Positions 7,285-17,579 of a stretch of 17,829 nt of DNA are shown here, piece by piece (positions within the stretch are counted from its first letter, which is position 1; every line of letters starts with the position of its first letter). Source of the stretch: Irineochytrium annulatum (Eukaryota > Chytridiomycota > Chytridiomycetes > Chytridiales > Chytridiaceae); assembly GCA_027600665.1 (NCBI GenBank), contig JADGJL010000573.1, positions 1 through 17,829 of the forward strand. The letters are read 5' to 3'. A program made the position numbers and the translations under genes. The notes beneath the pieces are model-generated. The model was given only the letters and a program-made list of their open reading frames with translations. It made no database searches and was not told the DNA's origin.

Positions 7285-10165
7285 CAACACTATAACCCCG
7301 CCGCTCCGACAACCCCCCCGCGGAAACCTTTTGATTTACTGTCCGTGACTCGCCTTTCATCTCGTACTCGTCGCTCTTCTTCGAAGATGACGACGGAGAC
7401 GGGGATGGGCTGTTACTCGTCCCGTTCCCCCTCTTGGGGGCCCCAACAATCGACGCCGGGTCTTGAAAGACCTTCCCGTTCAAGATGTTATCCACGCTAA
7501 CCCCCCGGTCCTCCAGCGCGGTGCGAGTTTGATTCGCAACCTCCTTTGACGTGGCCTTCACGACGCTGTACAACGGCCCAACCATCCCGAGATACCATAC
7601 CGTATACGCGCCTAAAGCAAACCTTTAGAGTACGGAAAATAAAGATGCGCACAATAACAAAACAAACCTCCTCCGAGTATCGCCAGCATAATGAAGTATA
7701 GCGGGCTGCTCAGGACCGTCATAAACTCGTTCCAGCCCAAAATGATTGTCAGCGCGACGAACCAAAACGGGATCTTGGCCGTCGTGATGACCATCGACCG
7801 CTTCGCCTCGATAAAGAGCATATCTGCATCCTTTTTGAACCGGTCGCGGACTGTTTGCAAGTGCGCCGCATTCAAAACAGTCAGGCAGGACGGGTTAAAG
7901 TTCTAAACAGCAATTTAGTGAAAATGCACAGGGAAAAGCGTCGCACCTCATCCTCAATGATCTCCGACGGTATCATCTGCAAGGGCACGTCTATTCTCGC
8001 AAACATGACTATAAGCTTCTCAACGTCGTCTGACGCCGCCTTGAAGAAGTTATCGATCGGATCGTCAAGCTTCCAAATCCGAGGGACGCCCTTGTCGTCG
8101 TATCGGAATTTGGCCTCAAACCGGGCCTTCAGCCGCCCCAGAAGGATCTCATCTGCCGTCTCCTTCTGTATCGCCTCCAAAAGGATCTGCCACGACTGCC
8201 AGCGGAAGGCGTTAAACAGGTTCGTGATTTCCTCCTCTGAGGACTCGAACCCTAGGTCATCAAGCACATCAGCCTCACGCAGCTTGGCCCCGCATGACTC
8301 GATAAAATACGCACCGGAGCACTTCTTCCGCAGTTGGGCGTTCGTCAAATCTAAGAAGTTCTTGAACGCCGTCACAATCGACTTCCACATCGTCGGCGAC
8401 GCGTCGTTCATTGCAAACTGGACGGACTCCGACATGGTTGTCTTTGCGCTCTTCTCGAACGCCGCGATCATCTTCGAGATCGCCTCCGCCCTCTTCTCGT
8501 CCGCGATCAACCGAATAGCCTCAAGGAACTTGGCGAGGTGCTTGTCATTCTCCCAACTTGCGCCCTTCAGTTTTGCAGCTGAACACAATTAGCAGTAAAT
8601 ATACAAAGACGCCTACCTTCCGCGCCGGTTTTGTAAAATGTCTCCGCTTCCAGCATGCTCTCGCGCATCTTCACCATGAACCCTCCTGATTCATCCGCGG
8701 TGACCTTCGACTGCAAGGACGATTTAAACATCTCGACGCCTTGCTTGTGCAAGTTGGTAAGCAGTTGCACGTAAAAGACATTCAAAGCTGTCGCCATCCT
8801 GTCGAAGAACTCGGATCGCTTCTCCTGATACACCGCTGCATGATAACGGGAGGCGGCGGAGTCGAATTCATCTAAAAACCCACGTTAAGACGTCACATAA
8901 ATGAAATGAAGGTTACCGAGCAGCGAGGAGGTCAGCGCGTTCGTCTCAGACCCAAAAGACTCCGGTACTTGACCAGATTCCAGCGGCGCCTTAAACTTTA
9001 CAATAGCCGCCGTGAACTTCTCATACACCTCCTTCGCAATCTCATCGCACCGATGCTGCGCCAGCAGCTGCGTCTGCGTCGGCAGGTCCAGATCCCGGTT
9101 AGAAATGATCTTCGCCCAGATGCTCTCGGCAAACATAGGGAATCCGTCGGCGGGGATGTGTTTGTGGTAGTTTGGCTTGAAGACGTACTCCGGGTGCTTC
9201 TTGTCGTTGAACTTTGCCCGGAACTTTGACACGGCGGATTCGAATGCCTCGCGCGCGAAGACTTTATGGGGGAGGCCGACAAAGGCAAAGTCGAAGAAAT
9301 CCTCGATCTTGGAGTCCTCCTTCCCGGCCGGCTTGCTGAGCGAATCCCAAATTTTATGAAGATATCCCATGACGGTCGCAGACAACTTAGTCATTGGGGT
9401 TTGCTCGGTGAAGTCACGAATAACGAAATGCAGGCACGTTTTAGGCGACCTAAAATGAGGCATCAACACCCGGCCACTTCCGCAGCTAGTCCACATCCAC
9501 ATACCCGGCTTGCTGAAACAGTTGAAGATTTACATCCAGAACCGTCTTTAGCAGGCCTAAGTTCGCCCCGTTGTAAAGCCCCACGTTGTTCTCATACATG
9601 TTTACAATGACAACCTCGCTGATCGCCAACGAGAATAGCGCCGACTTCCTCTCGAAATCCTGATCCTCAAACCGCTCCCCACCATCCGTCCCCTCAACGT
9701 CCAAAACCAAAATATTCGCGTCGCTGGATTTGCTCGCCCAGATTCCTTTGCAAGAAGTTTAGTCGCAGCGACCAAGACTGCAAGCAACCTTTCGTCGTCT
9801 GCTGCCGCCCCGTGGACTCGTTCATCACATCAAAGTTCGTCCCAAAGAGCCGATTCAGGAGGGTGCTTTTCCCCGTCGACTGCGATCCGAACACGGCAAC
9901 GACATTGTAATCGAAACCCCTGTCCGCGATCTTCCACTGCTTCCTCATGTACTCCAGGACAATGGGCCTGGGTGGTTGGTTGGTGGTGGTGGTTGGTGTT
10001 CAGATAACGGTGGCTCTCGCCCGAAGGGACTCACGAGAAGTTCTTCTCCTCGTTGACCAGCTGCAGGCGCGGATCCGAGCCATCGTAGCGCGAGAAGCGG
10101 AGATCCCGGTCGATCGAGGGGACGGAGCCGTCCCCGTCCAGGTCGGCGATGTCAGGCACTTGCAT
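7274..10165 (-). CDS. SEY1: Sey1/RHD3-family ER membrane-fusion GTPase
   Basis: Sey1 is the fungal counterpart of atlastin: a dynamin-like GTPase that fuses ER tubules. The eight exons are 10165-10035, 9967-9789, 9745-9505, 9449-8917, 8871-8617, 8578-7947, 7902-7668 and 7611-7274, giving 847 residues. [10 protein letters not shown] precedes the GTPase domain. The P-loop is GSQSTGKST (71-79), switch I ends RQQTTKG, the G3 motif is DVEGTDG (119-125), and the G4-type motif is in [33 protein letters not shown] and EAKRSMV mark the helical bundle. Two close transmembrane segments lie at about 702-720 and 724-745. The cytosolic tail (about 100 residues, with a Ser/Pro stretch) ends SVDAQ. The start ATG gives the usual short acidic leader. 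The 38-nt intron at 8579-8616 is the shortest in the window. Confidence 0.93.
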
Positions 10166-10346
10166 TGGCGCTTTGGAGATGACGTTTTAGTCTGTCCGAG
10201 AATCGGCAAGAATTGGCTTGCTGCTCCCAAGCTCGTGACAGCACACCACCCAGCAGGTAGGATAAGACTGACCTCGATACCATACAGGAGCTTTACAGGC
10301 AGCGAACAAAAAAGATTTATGTACACAGTGAATATGCTACAAAAAT
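10166..10346. promoter_or_regulatory. SEY1 promoter and PPR-gene 3' flank
   Basis: These 181 bases separate the SEY1 start from the stop of the PPR gene, both on the minus strand. The distal part (about 10290-10345) is AT-rich and the part next to SEY1 is not. I see no clear motif. Confidence 0.4.
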
Positions 10347-12455
10347 TCATGCAGGACGCCCTCCCAACCCCAACTTCAACAAAAACTCCTCTGCGAAGCC
10401 GACACACTCGGCATCCAAATCCGCGACCAGCGCGCTGTAAAGTTCAACAAACGTTGCGTCCCTCTTCAGCGAAGCAACGATGCGATCGACGACCCCAAGC
10501 ATCTGCACGCTGTTCGGGCCATTGTATTCCAAAAACACGGCGCGCAGGTCAACCACAACGTCCTCCATGTTTCGGTCAACCAGGTCGGTGGAGCATCTGA
10601 TGATGGAACGTATTGACGGGCAGAATGAGCCGCTGCGGATAAAGGACAAGATGTGCTCCGAGGGCGTGTTCGACAGCATCCCGGCGCATTCGACCAGCAC
10701 GTCCGAGAACCCGCTGACTGCTTCGCCGCCGGTATTCGCTTCAGGGCTTTCAACGCGTCGCCTAAACTCCGCCCAGATCTCTTGGATTAGTGCCCATGTC
10801 TCCTCGCGGGTCGTAATCGCAGCCTTACTCCGCCATTGCGCGCAAACAGCGCTTAACAGTGCGGTCATCATAGATTTGAAGTCGTCCATCTCCCATGCAA
10901 GAGTATACTCCTTCGCTCGGTCGAAGATTGCGGTCAGTTCCGGTTTCGACTCAGCCGATTCCAGCGACGCCTTTAGCAGAGCGACGGCGACTGCCGGGGT
11001 AAGGCTGGCGCCTTCCCTTGCGAATGATTCGTTCTCCGCGACAAATGTAGCATCACGGACCCGCTTCCGGTCCAACAGTGCCATTATCAACCGCTCTAAC
11101 GTGCTCGACTGCATCTCTATCCTATCAGTCACCGAGATAACGAACACTTCATAAGCTTCGCTGATCTTCCCTCTTGCTATCAACGCCGACAAGAGCTTTG
11201 TCAAAGTAACTGCTGAAACTACATGATGTAAATCCCTCAACCGCGTCATAAGCGACTTCGCCATATCGACTGCAGCGTCGTTCCCAATGTTACAATAAAA
11301 CTGGATCATAGCCTGATATGTCCCTGCGTTCGCTGATATCTGAGCTCCTTCCTTCGTTATCATTTTAAATAGATCCACAGCAGCATTTGCCATCGCCGTT
11401 CGATCCTCCGCGTTCGCCCTCGCCCATACAGCCCCGGCTCCATAGATCACAGTGTTGAAGACAAACACATCAGGAATCGGCAAGGGTCCTTCTCGCGGCT
11501 CGTCCATTCGATCAACAATCCAGCGGTAGGCCTCCACCACTCCAGTCGGACCAGACCCGACCAAAGCCTTCACGTAGAGTTGCAGGGCGGGCAACGGAAT
11601 ATTTGAGGTCGCGCTCTTCCTCAGCTGCTCAAACACCTCAATGGCCTCACGATACCGCCTGAATCGGATGAATGTCTGCATCATGACGCCGTATGTCCGA
11701 GTCGAGGGTGCAAGCCCACACTCCACCATTTCTTTAAACAGCGTCTCGACGTCCCGCAGCTTTCCCTGATTGTAGTACATATGAATGACGGCGGAGTATG
11801 TTGACGCATTGGGGATCGGGAGCTGCGTCGACGACGGGGCGTCAACCATCTTTGTTCGATTCGATTTCAGCGACTCGAATAAAGCAGCAGCAGCAAATAT
11901 GTCGTCGATTCGAATGTACGTGCGCAGTAAACAGTTCATTACGGCAGTACTCGGAGCCGGATTCTTCTCAATCAACGCCTTTAGCCGACCGATGTCATTC
12001 CGATGCTCGAGCGATGTGGCCAAGTTCAGATACTGGCCCTCGTCCGTCTTCTCCGCTATCTTGTCCATAATCTTCGACAGGATACCGACCTTCGACCCCT
12101 CCCGAATCGAGCTGACGGCGCCGAATAACCTCCGATGATCGAATATCGACAGGTTCACGGTGTCCAGGTACGTCTCGACCAGCGTGGAGTACTCCTTCCA
12201 TCCTCCATCCTTATCACCAAGCTGCGTATTTGCGGTCAGCTCGAGAGGTAGTTAACCGGCACGCACCTTTGCGACGAACTGCGACTGCAGCTCATCCACC
12301 AGCGCCCTCTGATTCTGCAGCTGCAAATCGGCCTTCGTGACGGCTTTAGGAGCGGCGGCCTCGCCCGCCTTGTTCCCCAGGCTGTAAAGACACCGGCACG
12401 GCGTCAGCATCCGCACGCCCCTCGCAATCCGCGGGGCCCTCGCGGAAGTCTGCAT
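10347..12455 (-). CDS. Pentatricopeptide-repeat (PPR) protein, probably mitochondrial
   Basis: PPR proteins are helical-repeat RNA binders, in fungi nearly always mitochondrial, acting in transcript stability, processing or translation. Two exons, 12455-12267 and 12221-10347, joined in phase 0 across a 45-nt intron, give 687 residues. The N-terminus (MQTSARAPRIARGVRMLTP) is rich in Arg and free of acidic residues, like a mitochondrial targeting peptide. The clearest repeats are TAVMNCLLRTYIRIDDIFAA (from about 155), STYSAVIHMYYNQGKLRDVE (from about 203) and RTYGVMMQTFIRFRRYREAI (from about 238), followed by more degenerate helix pairs. A GTG further upstream in frame is not a plausible start. 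The target RNA cannot be predicted. The 1,875-nt second exon is uninterrupted, unlike its neighbours. The gene is divergent from the MAPKK. Confidence 0.82.
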
Positions 12456-12634
12456 TGGTGGCCGCGGTTGTTGGTGGTTGGTGGCCGGCGCGATCAGGGG
12501 CACTTGGTTTAGTGCAGTTGTCTCGAAAGATTAAGAGGAAGGATTCGGCATTCCTGCCATTCCTCAGCGGGCCCCACTGAGAGATCGCCGAGTTCGGCCC
12601 CGTATCCCGGATCGCAACGACCACAGGGGCCGCC
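12456..12634. promoter_or_regulatory. Divergent promoter between the PPR gene and the MAPKK gene
   Basis: These 179 bases lie between the two start codons. Just before the PPR start, the minus strand carries a CCA/ACC-rich tract (12457-12487). The MAPKK start sits in a near-ideal context, gccgccATGgcg, and an in-frame TGA about 60 nt upstream supports that start. Confidence 0.55.
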
Positions 12635-14130
12635 ATGGCGTTGAAACTCCCCGCGGCGAACAGCCGTTTGGCGAGCAAGTTGCAGAAGCCCATGAACCTC
12701 GGAGAGCTAGGGACCTTCTCTTCGCCCTTTGCCAACTTCAGCCGCTATGTGTTAGTATTGCCTGGACCCACGGGAGTGCCGAGGGCCGCATGCGGCCCCA
12801 ACCTGTGTTCGGATCGTGTTGCATGGCCGGTTTTCAAGGGGCACGTGATGCATGATGCATTTAATGCTGCCTTGGTCCGCGTCATGGTCTTCTGTTAATG
12901 CTTAAATCATGTAGGGATACGAGCGGGAAGCTGAACTTCTCGGGTAAGGCCGTTCTGCACTCCGACGGGGTGGACTTCTCGAACGGGAGCAGCTATAAGA
13001 TCTCGATGGGCGATCTGAAGCTAGAGGAGGAGCTGGGGAAGGGGCAGTATGGGGTTGTGCAGAAGGTGCATCATAAACCGACGAATGTATTTATGGGTAT
13101 GTGTTGCGTTCTTCGTGTGGTTGAACTGACTGGTCGACATAGCAATGAAGGAAATACGGCTGGAGCTAGATCAAACAAAGCTAAACCAGATCTTGATGGA
13201 GCTGGACGTGCTGCACAAGAGCCAGAGCCCGTTTATTGTGGACTTTTATGGGGCTTTCTTCATTGAATCATGTGTATATTATTGGTTAGCGGCTGATCAT
13301 TAAGCAGACGTGAGTTTTAACGCATTACTCAGTATGGAGTACATGGATGCGGGGTCTATCGACAAGCTATACGGAGATGGGATCAAGGAGGATGTGCTAG
13401 CAAAAATAACGCTCGCGGTAAACAATATCGCTTCCTTGCTGCTCTAATCCGTGCTAGATCGTCAATGGGTTGAAGTTTATGAAAGACAACCTCTCCATCA
13501 TCCACCGAGGTAAGCGCAGTGTTGAGAGGTTCGCTTAACATATTCATTAGACGTAAAACCGACAAATATCCTTGTCAACTCAAGAGGGGAGGTTAAGCTA
13601 TGCGATTTTGGTGTCAGCGGGCAGCTCATTCAATCACTCGCGAAGACAAATATTGGATGCCAAAGTTATATGGCGGTATGTCCTCAGCATAGCCCCGTCA
13701 ACTGATGCGATACGTTGCAGCCCGAACGGATCTCAGTAGACAACCCAGGGACATACACGGTGCAATCGGACGTTTGGTCTTTGGGACTCTCGTTGGTGGA
13801 GATGGCGATCGGTAAATACCCTTACCCGACCGAGCAGTACGACAGCGTCTTCGCCCAGCTGAACGCCATCGTCTCGGGCGACCCGCCCGCGTTGCCGACG
13901 GATGTCTACTCGGATGAGTGCCGAGATTTTGTCGCGCAATGGTAAAGTCCGGAGGTGATATTAACCTACTGACTTCTGTGTAAAGCTTGAACAAGAACCC
14001 AAAGCTGCGACCAACGTATTCAGAGCTCCTCAGTCATCGGTGGCTGCTACGGTATCAGGACGCGGACGTGGACATGGCGGGGTGGGCGGTATCTGCAGCG
14101 GAGAAAAAGAGAGCAGCGGCGCATAAGTAG
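12635..14130 (+). CDS. PBS2: Pbs2/MKK3/6-type MAP kinase kinase (HOG/p38 pathway)
   Basis: This dual-specificity kinase should phosphorylate the TGY loop of a Hog1/p38 MAPK in osmotic and other stress signalling. Eight exons, 12635-12750, 12915-13096, 13143-13284, 13333-13417, 13458-13509, 13551-13675, 13721-13941 and 13986-14130, give 355 residues. [20 protein letters not shown] (35-54), typical of Pbs2, precedes the kinase domain. Catalytic elements are the Gly loop GKGQYGVV (80-87), the Lys of AMKE (102), HRDVKPTN (191-198), DFG (211-213) and APE (234-236). The activation loop [17 protein letters not shown] is Pbs2-like, with phospho-sites S221 and T225. Yeast Pbs2 is almost twice as long; this protein lacks the long N-terminus with the Sho1-binding Pro motif and resembles animal MKK3/6 in size. 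The symbol marks the subfamily only. Confidence 0.92.
12751..12914 (+). other. Long first intron of the MAPKK gene
   Basis: At 164 nt this is the longest intron of the gene; the others are 40-48 nt. Donor gttagt and acceptor catgtag join in phase 2 to restore RYVDTSG, the expected Pbs2 motif. It contains a GC palindrome near 12785-12800 (gccgcatgcggc) and repeated atgcat-like words (12849-12860). No function is evident. Confidence 0.6.
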
Positions 14131-14396
14131 GGGAGACATATGTGTTGGTTGTTTTGGCAGGGCGTATCGGTGGGTCTGTGCGGTGGGGCTATGCTGGTGG
14201 ATTAGAGAAACAAAGCGCGCTGATGCGATAGTGCGCCCTTATACTTCCTCGTACAACAAGTTCTGCCTATTCCTTCCTGATTCAATGATGTTATTTCAGA
14301 GATTTACAATAAAGAATGATTAATTGGATCGCGCTTTGATTGCATTAAGATTATGGTATACGGATAGAGAGGTAACGCTGATGGAGTGATAGACTT
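14131..14396. terminator. Convergent 3' region of the MAPKK and OPT genes
   Basis: These 266 bases lie between two facing stop codons. A plus-strand AATAAA at 14308-14313 is the likely polyadenylation signal of the MAPKK gene. I see no matching canonical signal for the OPT transcript on the minus strand. Nothing else is visible here. Confidence 0.5.
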
Positions 14397-17300
14397 TCAA
14401 CACGCCGGATTTGGTAAGCCGCCGTCGAGTTCGCAAAGTTTGAGATAATCTGCTGGTGCGCAAATCTCTTGATCATATCTGTGCCATAGCCACCACGGCA
14501 TCAGCCGCTTCGGCATCGTCAAAGTGAGGAAGATGACGGCGACGGTACACGCGACTCCCGTATCAAAGCCAGCGGATAGGACTAAGGAGAACCTGGATAC
14601 GACGAAGTTAGCGCCACAAAACTGTTCACGACAGTAGATAGACCTTCGCCACCATTCGGGATATTTCTTGTACAGATAATGGTTGACGAAGTAGCCGACG
14701 AAGAACGGTGTAATTAGGTCCGACCTCGTCGAACCCACCTGTAAACGTAAGTGTTACCTTCTTTAGGTGAAACGCTCTACCCCACATCACGAACCTGTGA
14801 CGGGAAGACCGCAATAACGGGCACGTTGACCCACTTCCAAAACCCCCCATAGCGTTTATACATGCCCCAGCATGCGATCGGCGCAATAATGCCGACGACA
14901 AAACCCCACAGGAGCGACGAGTACGGCGATCCCGCCCCGAAGAAGCGCGCAGGTCCGATGGCACCCCAAATCGCCCCGGCATTGAAGAAGACCTTGTAGC
15001 CGACTGCCGTCCAGCCCGAAGCGCCTCCGAACTGGCTGCCGAGGTGCTTTGATATCAAAATCAGTGGAAATTAAAACCAATCAAAACAAACGTCATAGAT
15101 GTAATAGCTGACAAACACGTTCACGACCATCGCTACAATGGAACTCGTTAACTGCCCGGTAAGAACAGCGAGTTAGCGCGTGAACAGAAGCAATAAATTA
15201 CCTGCACGATGAACATGGACCTCGGAGGCACCTTCATGTAATGGCCTAGCTTTAAGTCCTTCACTAACACGAGACCCTGTGTCATGGCCATGTATGACAG
15301 CGTTTTAAAAGAGACCACGCCAACGAATCGACCGGGGAGGATCAACCCAATTAAAAATTCGGACATGACGTTGAGGCCGATCTGTTGTCCCGAAATAGCC
15401 TGGATCGTCCCGATGGGGATCATGCTCACGGCCGCCAGGAGGAATGCCAGGATGACCCTTGCATATAGATTAGCGTTGTGACATGAGGATTATTCTCAAC
15501 CTACCCCCACCACGGAAGATCAAACCCGCCCCACTTACAAACGATGATCCCCAAGACCACGTTCACAACCAGCAAGGAAATAAACCACCAGTCCGGCACG
15601 CGCGGGTAATGATCCATCATCACCGCCTGCTCATCATCCTGATCCAGCTCCGCGACCGACGTCCTCGTCCTGTTTACAATATCCCTCCCATGCCACAGCG
15701 CCACATGCGTTAGCGCGCTCGTGAAGACCGCAAAATGCGCAAAGTACTCGACGGCAAAGTAGGTTGAGATACGGATCGGGTGGATGGTGTCGTAGAGCGT
15801 TTGATTCAAGTGGTAGCGAAGTTGGCCGTCGGCTTGGGGTGTGGTCATCACGAGCGAGGCGGCAGAGATGGTCGTGCCGTCCTTGGTGAAGAGGGCGGGG
15901 GTGTTGAGCGCGCCGTGCAGGTAGAAGGTCATATTGTCCTCCTTCCCGAGCTGGGTGTCGTTGCCGAAGGCGTCGATGGAGAAGAGAAACGGGACGATGA
16001 CCCAAAGCGCTAGCCAGACTACAATTGAGACCAACGGTATTGAGTAGGCATAATGTTGAGCGGGGAACAGCATTATACGCACGGCCAAATGCCTGGTTCC
16101 AAAGTGCCCAAAGCGGGGTGGTGATCGGCTGCAGCGTCGTGATGATAGACCAGTCGAATGTGAGCGAGAACATGCCGAGACCCTGCGTCGCGCTGCCAAA
16201 AAGCTTGACGCGATTACTATTTGGAGCGACTAGGCAGCTGTTAAACCCAACGTTGTGTCGTTAGTAGGCGACTCAGCGAAAGAAAGGCACCAACAGAAGC
16301 GACACGGCACCGAGATACGGCGCAATGAAGGACGGGAGGAACGAATCTGTTACGCGAACGTATTAGATACGGGAGCTGACGGCCGTGCACGTAAATGATG
16401 CGCTAAAAACCACCACTCCCACAAATCATTGAATACCCACAGATTGACATCACCACCACCGAGAGCCAGAAAAACCTAAAGCGGCTCATCTCATGCGGAT
16501 CCTTGTCATCCTCACGCTTGAGACTCAGCGAATTCAACAACGCGACCGTGGACAGGTTCGCCGGCCACACCATCACCGCCGGCCTGACGAGATATCTTCT
16601 GCAAAGCCCGGCCAGCGAGTATCCAAAGCTTTGCGTGACGAACGCGAAGACCAGGCACCAAAACGTCGATAAATTCTGGCCCAACATGTACTTCTGCCCG
16701 ATGATGTTGTAAAGCGCGTAGACGGGGATCGCGCCGGTCGATGCAAATACAAACACGAGTGTGTGCTCCTTCTGGTTGAAGGGACCAGGGTTGAGATCAA
16801 TGGGGAAGCCGCGGATGGGTTCGATAGTGCGGTCGGGTAGAACGCGCGCCAGGAAAAGGCCCATGGGGTATGAGAGGATGACGGCGATGTAGGGTGACAC
16901 GGACTACGGGTGATAAATCCAGATTAGGAGACGCGAGAGACTAAGAATGCCAGACTCACAAAGGAGTTTGTTCGCTGTGCAAAAAAAAAATTAAAAGTTT
17001 GGCATGCTGCGATGTCACTCACGAAGGAAAAGGTTGTGTTGACGGCTGCGAGCACGATGCAGAAGAACATGCCGATAATCTAAAGATGAAACAGATTATT
17101 TTAAACGATCGAGACCGAAACATGCCAACAGAATGAAGAAAAGAAGTTAGACTAACCCAGACCCGCAGCGTCAAGGCCGGGATCGAAACGTCGTCCGACT
17201 TCGCAATGATGTCTAGTGATTCGTACATCTCCTGCGGGTTGGAACCAAGCGACAACCGACGTGTCCACTCCGAGTCATTCCTCTCGCCGCTGTCCTTGTC

Positions 17301-17579
17301 TGCATCGAAAAGTGTCATCAGGAACGCGGGCCAAAGGGCGGCGCGGGTCTAAATAAACTCACGGAGCTCGTCCACCGACTCGTTATCGTCCACGGTCGAG
17401 GTTTCGTCTCGGTCCATTCGAGACATCTCCCAGGAATCCGTGACCGACACGGCATCTGTAACAAACCGTAAGCCCTTTCGCACGCGACTGGGGCAAGACC
17501 AACCAGGATCCTCGATCAGAGCCTTGTAGGTGTCCCCATCGCGCGGCCGCCGCAGTTGCGTCGATAATCTGGGAGGCAT
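14397..17579 (-). CDS. OPT-family oligopeptide transporter
   Basis: OPT proteins are multi-pass, proton-coupled importers of small peptides or metal chelates. NPG (182-184, in DLNPGPFNQKEH) and KVPPR (623-627) correspond to the NPG and KIPPR motifs of the peptide-transporter clade. Thirteen exons: 17579-17363, 17299-17157, 17079-17023, 16974-16960, 16903-16414, 16346-16295, 16237-16083, 16018-15505, 15457-15202, 15151-15092, 15046-14795, 14738-14644 and 14592-14397, giving 833 residues. Further family matches are TLRVWIIGMFFCIVLAAVN, RTNSFSVSPY, GYSLAGLCRRYLVRPAVMVW, GLGMFSLTFDW, YPRVPDWWF, LPWWGVILAF, FKTLSYMAMTQ, GAIWGAIGPARFF, KWVNVPVI and FSLVLSAGFDTGVA. The acidic hydrophilic N-terminus (about 115 residues) is usual. 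The start at 17579 is uncertain, and the donor at 16414 may lie 3 nt further on. Substrate unknown. Confidence 0.9.
16238..16294 (-). other. OPT intron with perfect branch point
   Basis: This 57-nt intron (donor gttggt, acceptor taacag) contains the yeast-type branch sequence TACTAAC at 16266-16260. Removing it in phase 2 avoids an in-frame TGA and joins GAVSLL to CLVAPNSN, in line with OPT family sequences. Confidence 0.7.
16960..16974 (-). other. 15-nt microexon of the OPT gene
   Basis: The five codons RTNSF lie between two good introns: 16975-17022 (48 nt, gtgagt donor, T-rich tract, gcacag) and 16904-16959 (56 nt, gtgagt donor, cgtag). OPT proteins carry a conserved R-T-N after the first membrane segment, and the spliced product FSFRTNSFSVSPYIAVILSY aligns there without a gap. 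Confidence 0.8.

Noticed and set aside
7855..8592. 245-codon plus-strand frame
   Set aside because: It is the exact antisense of SEY1 exon 6, whose family signatures are clear. It is Ser/Arg-rich and has no domain.
9947..10600. 217-codon plus-strand frame
   Set aside because: It runs antisense across the SEY1 first exon, the promoter and the PPR 3' end, and has no recognisable feature.
10480..11154. 224-codon plus-strand frame
   Set aside because: It is a shadow of the PPR gene on the other strand, Ser-rich by codon complement.
15634..16173. 179-codon minus-strand frame through the OPT gene
   Set aside because: Its first part is true OPT coding, but past 16083 it reads through an intron into a wrong frame. 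Splicing 16019-16082 restores the family sequence.
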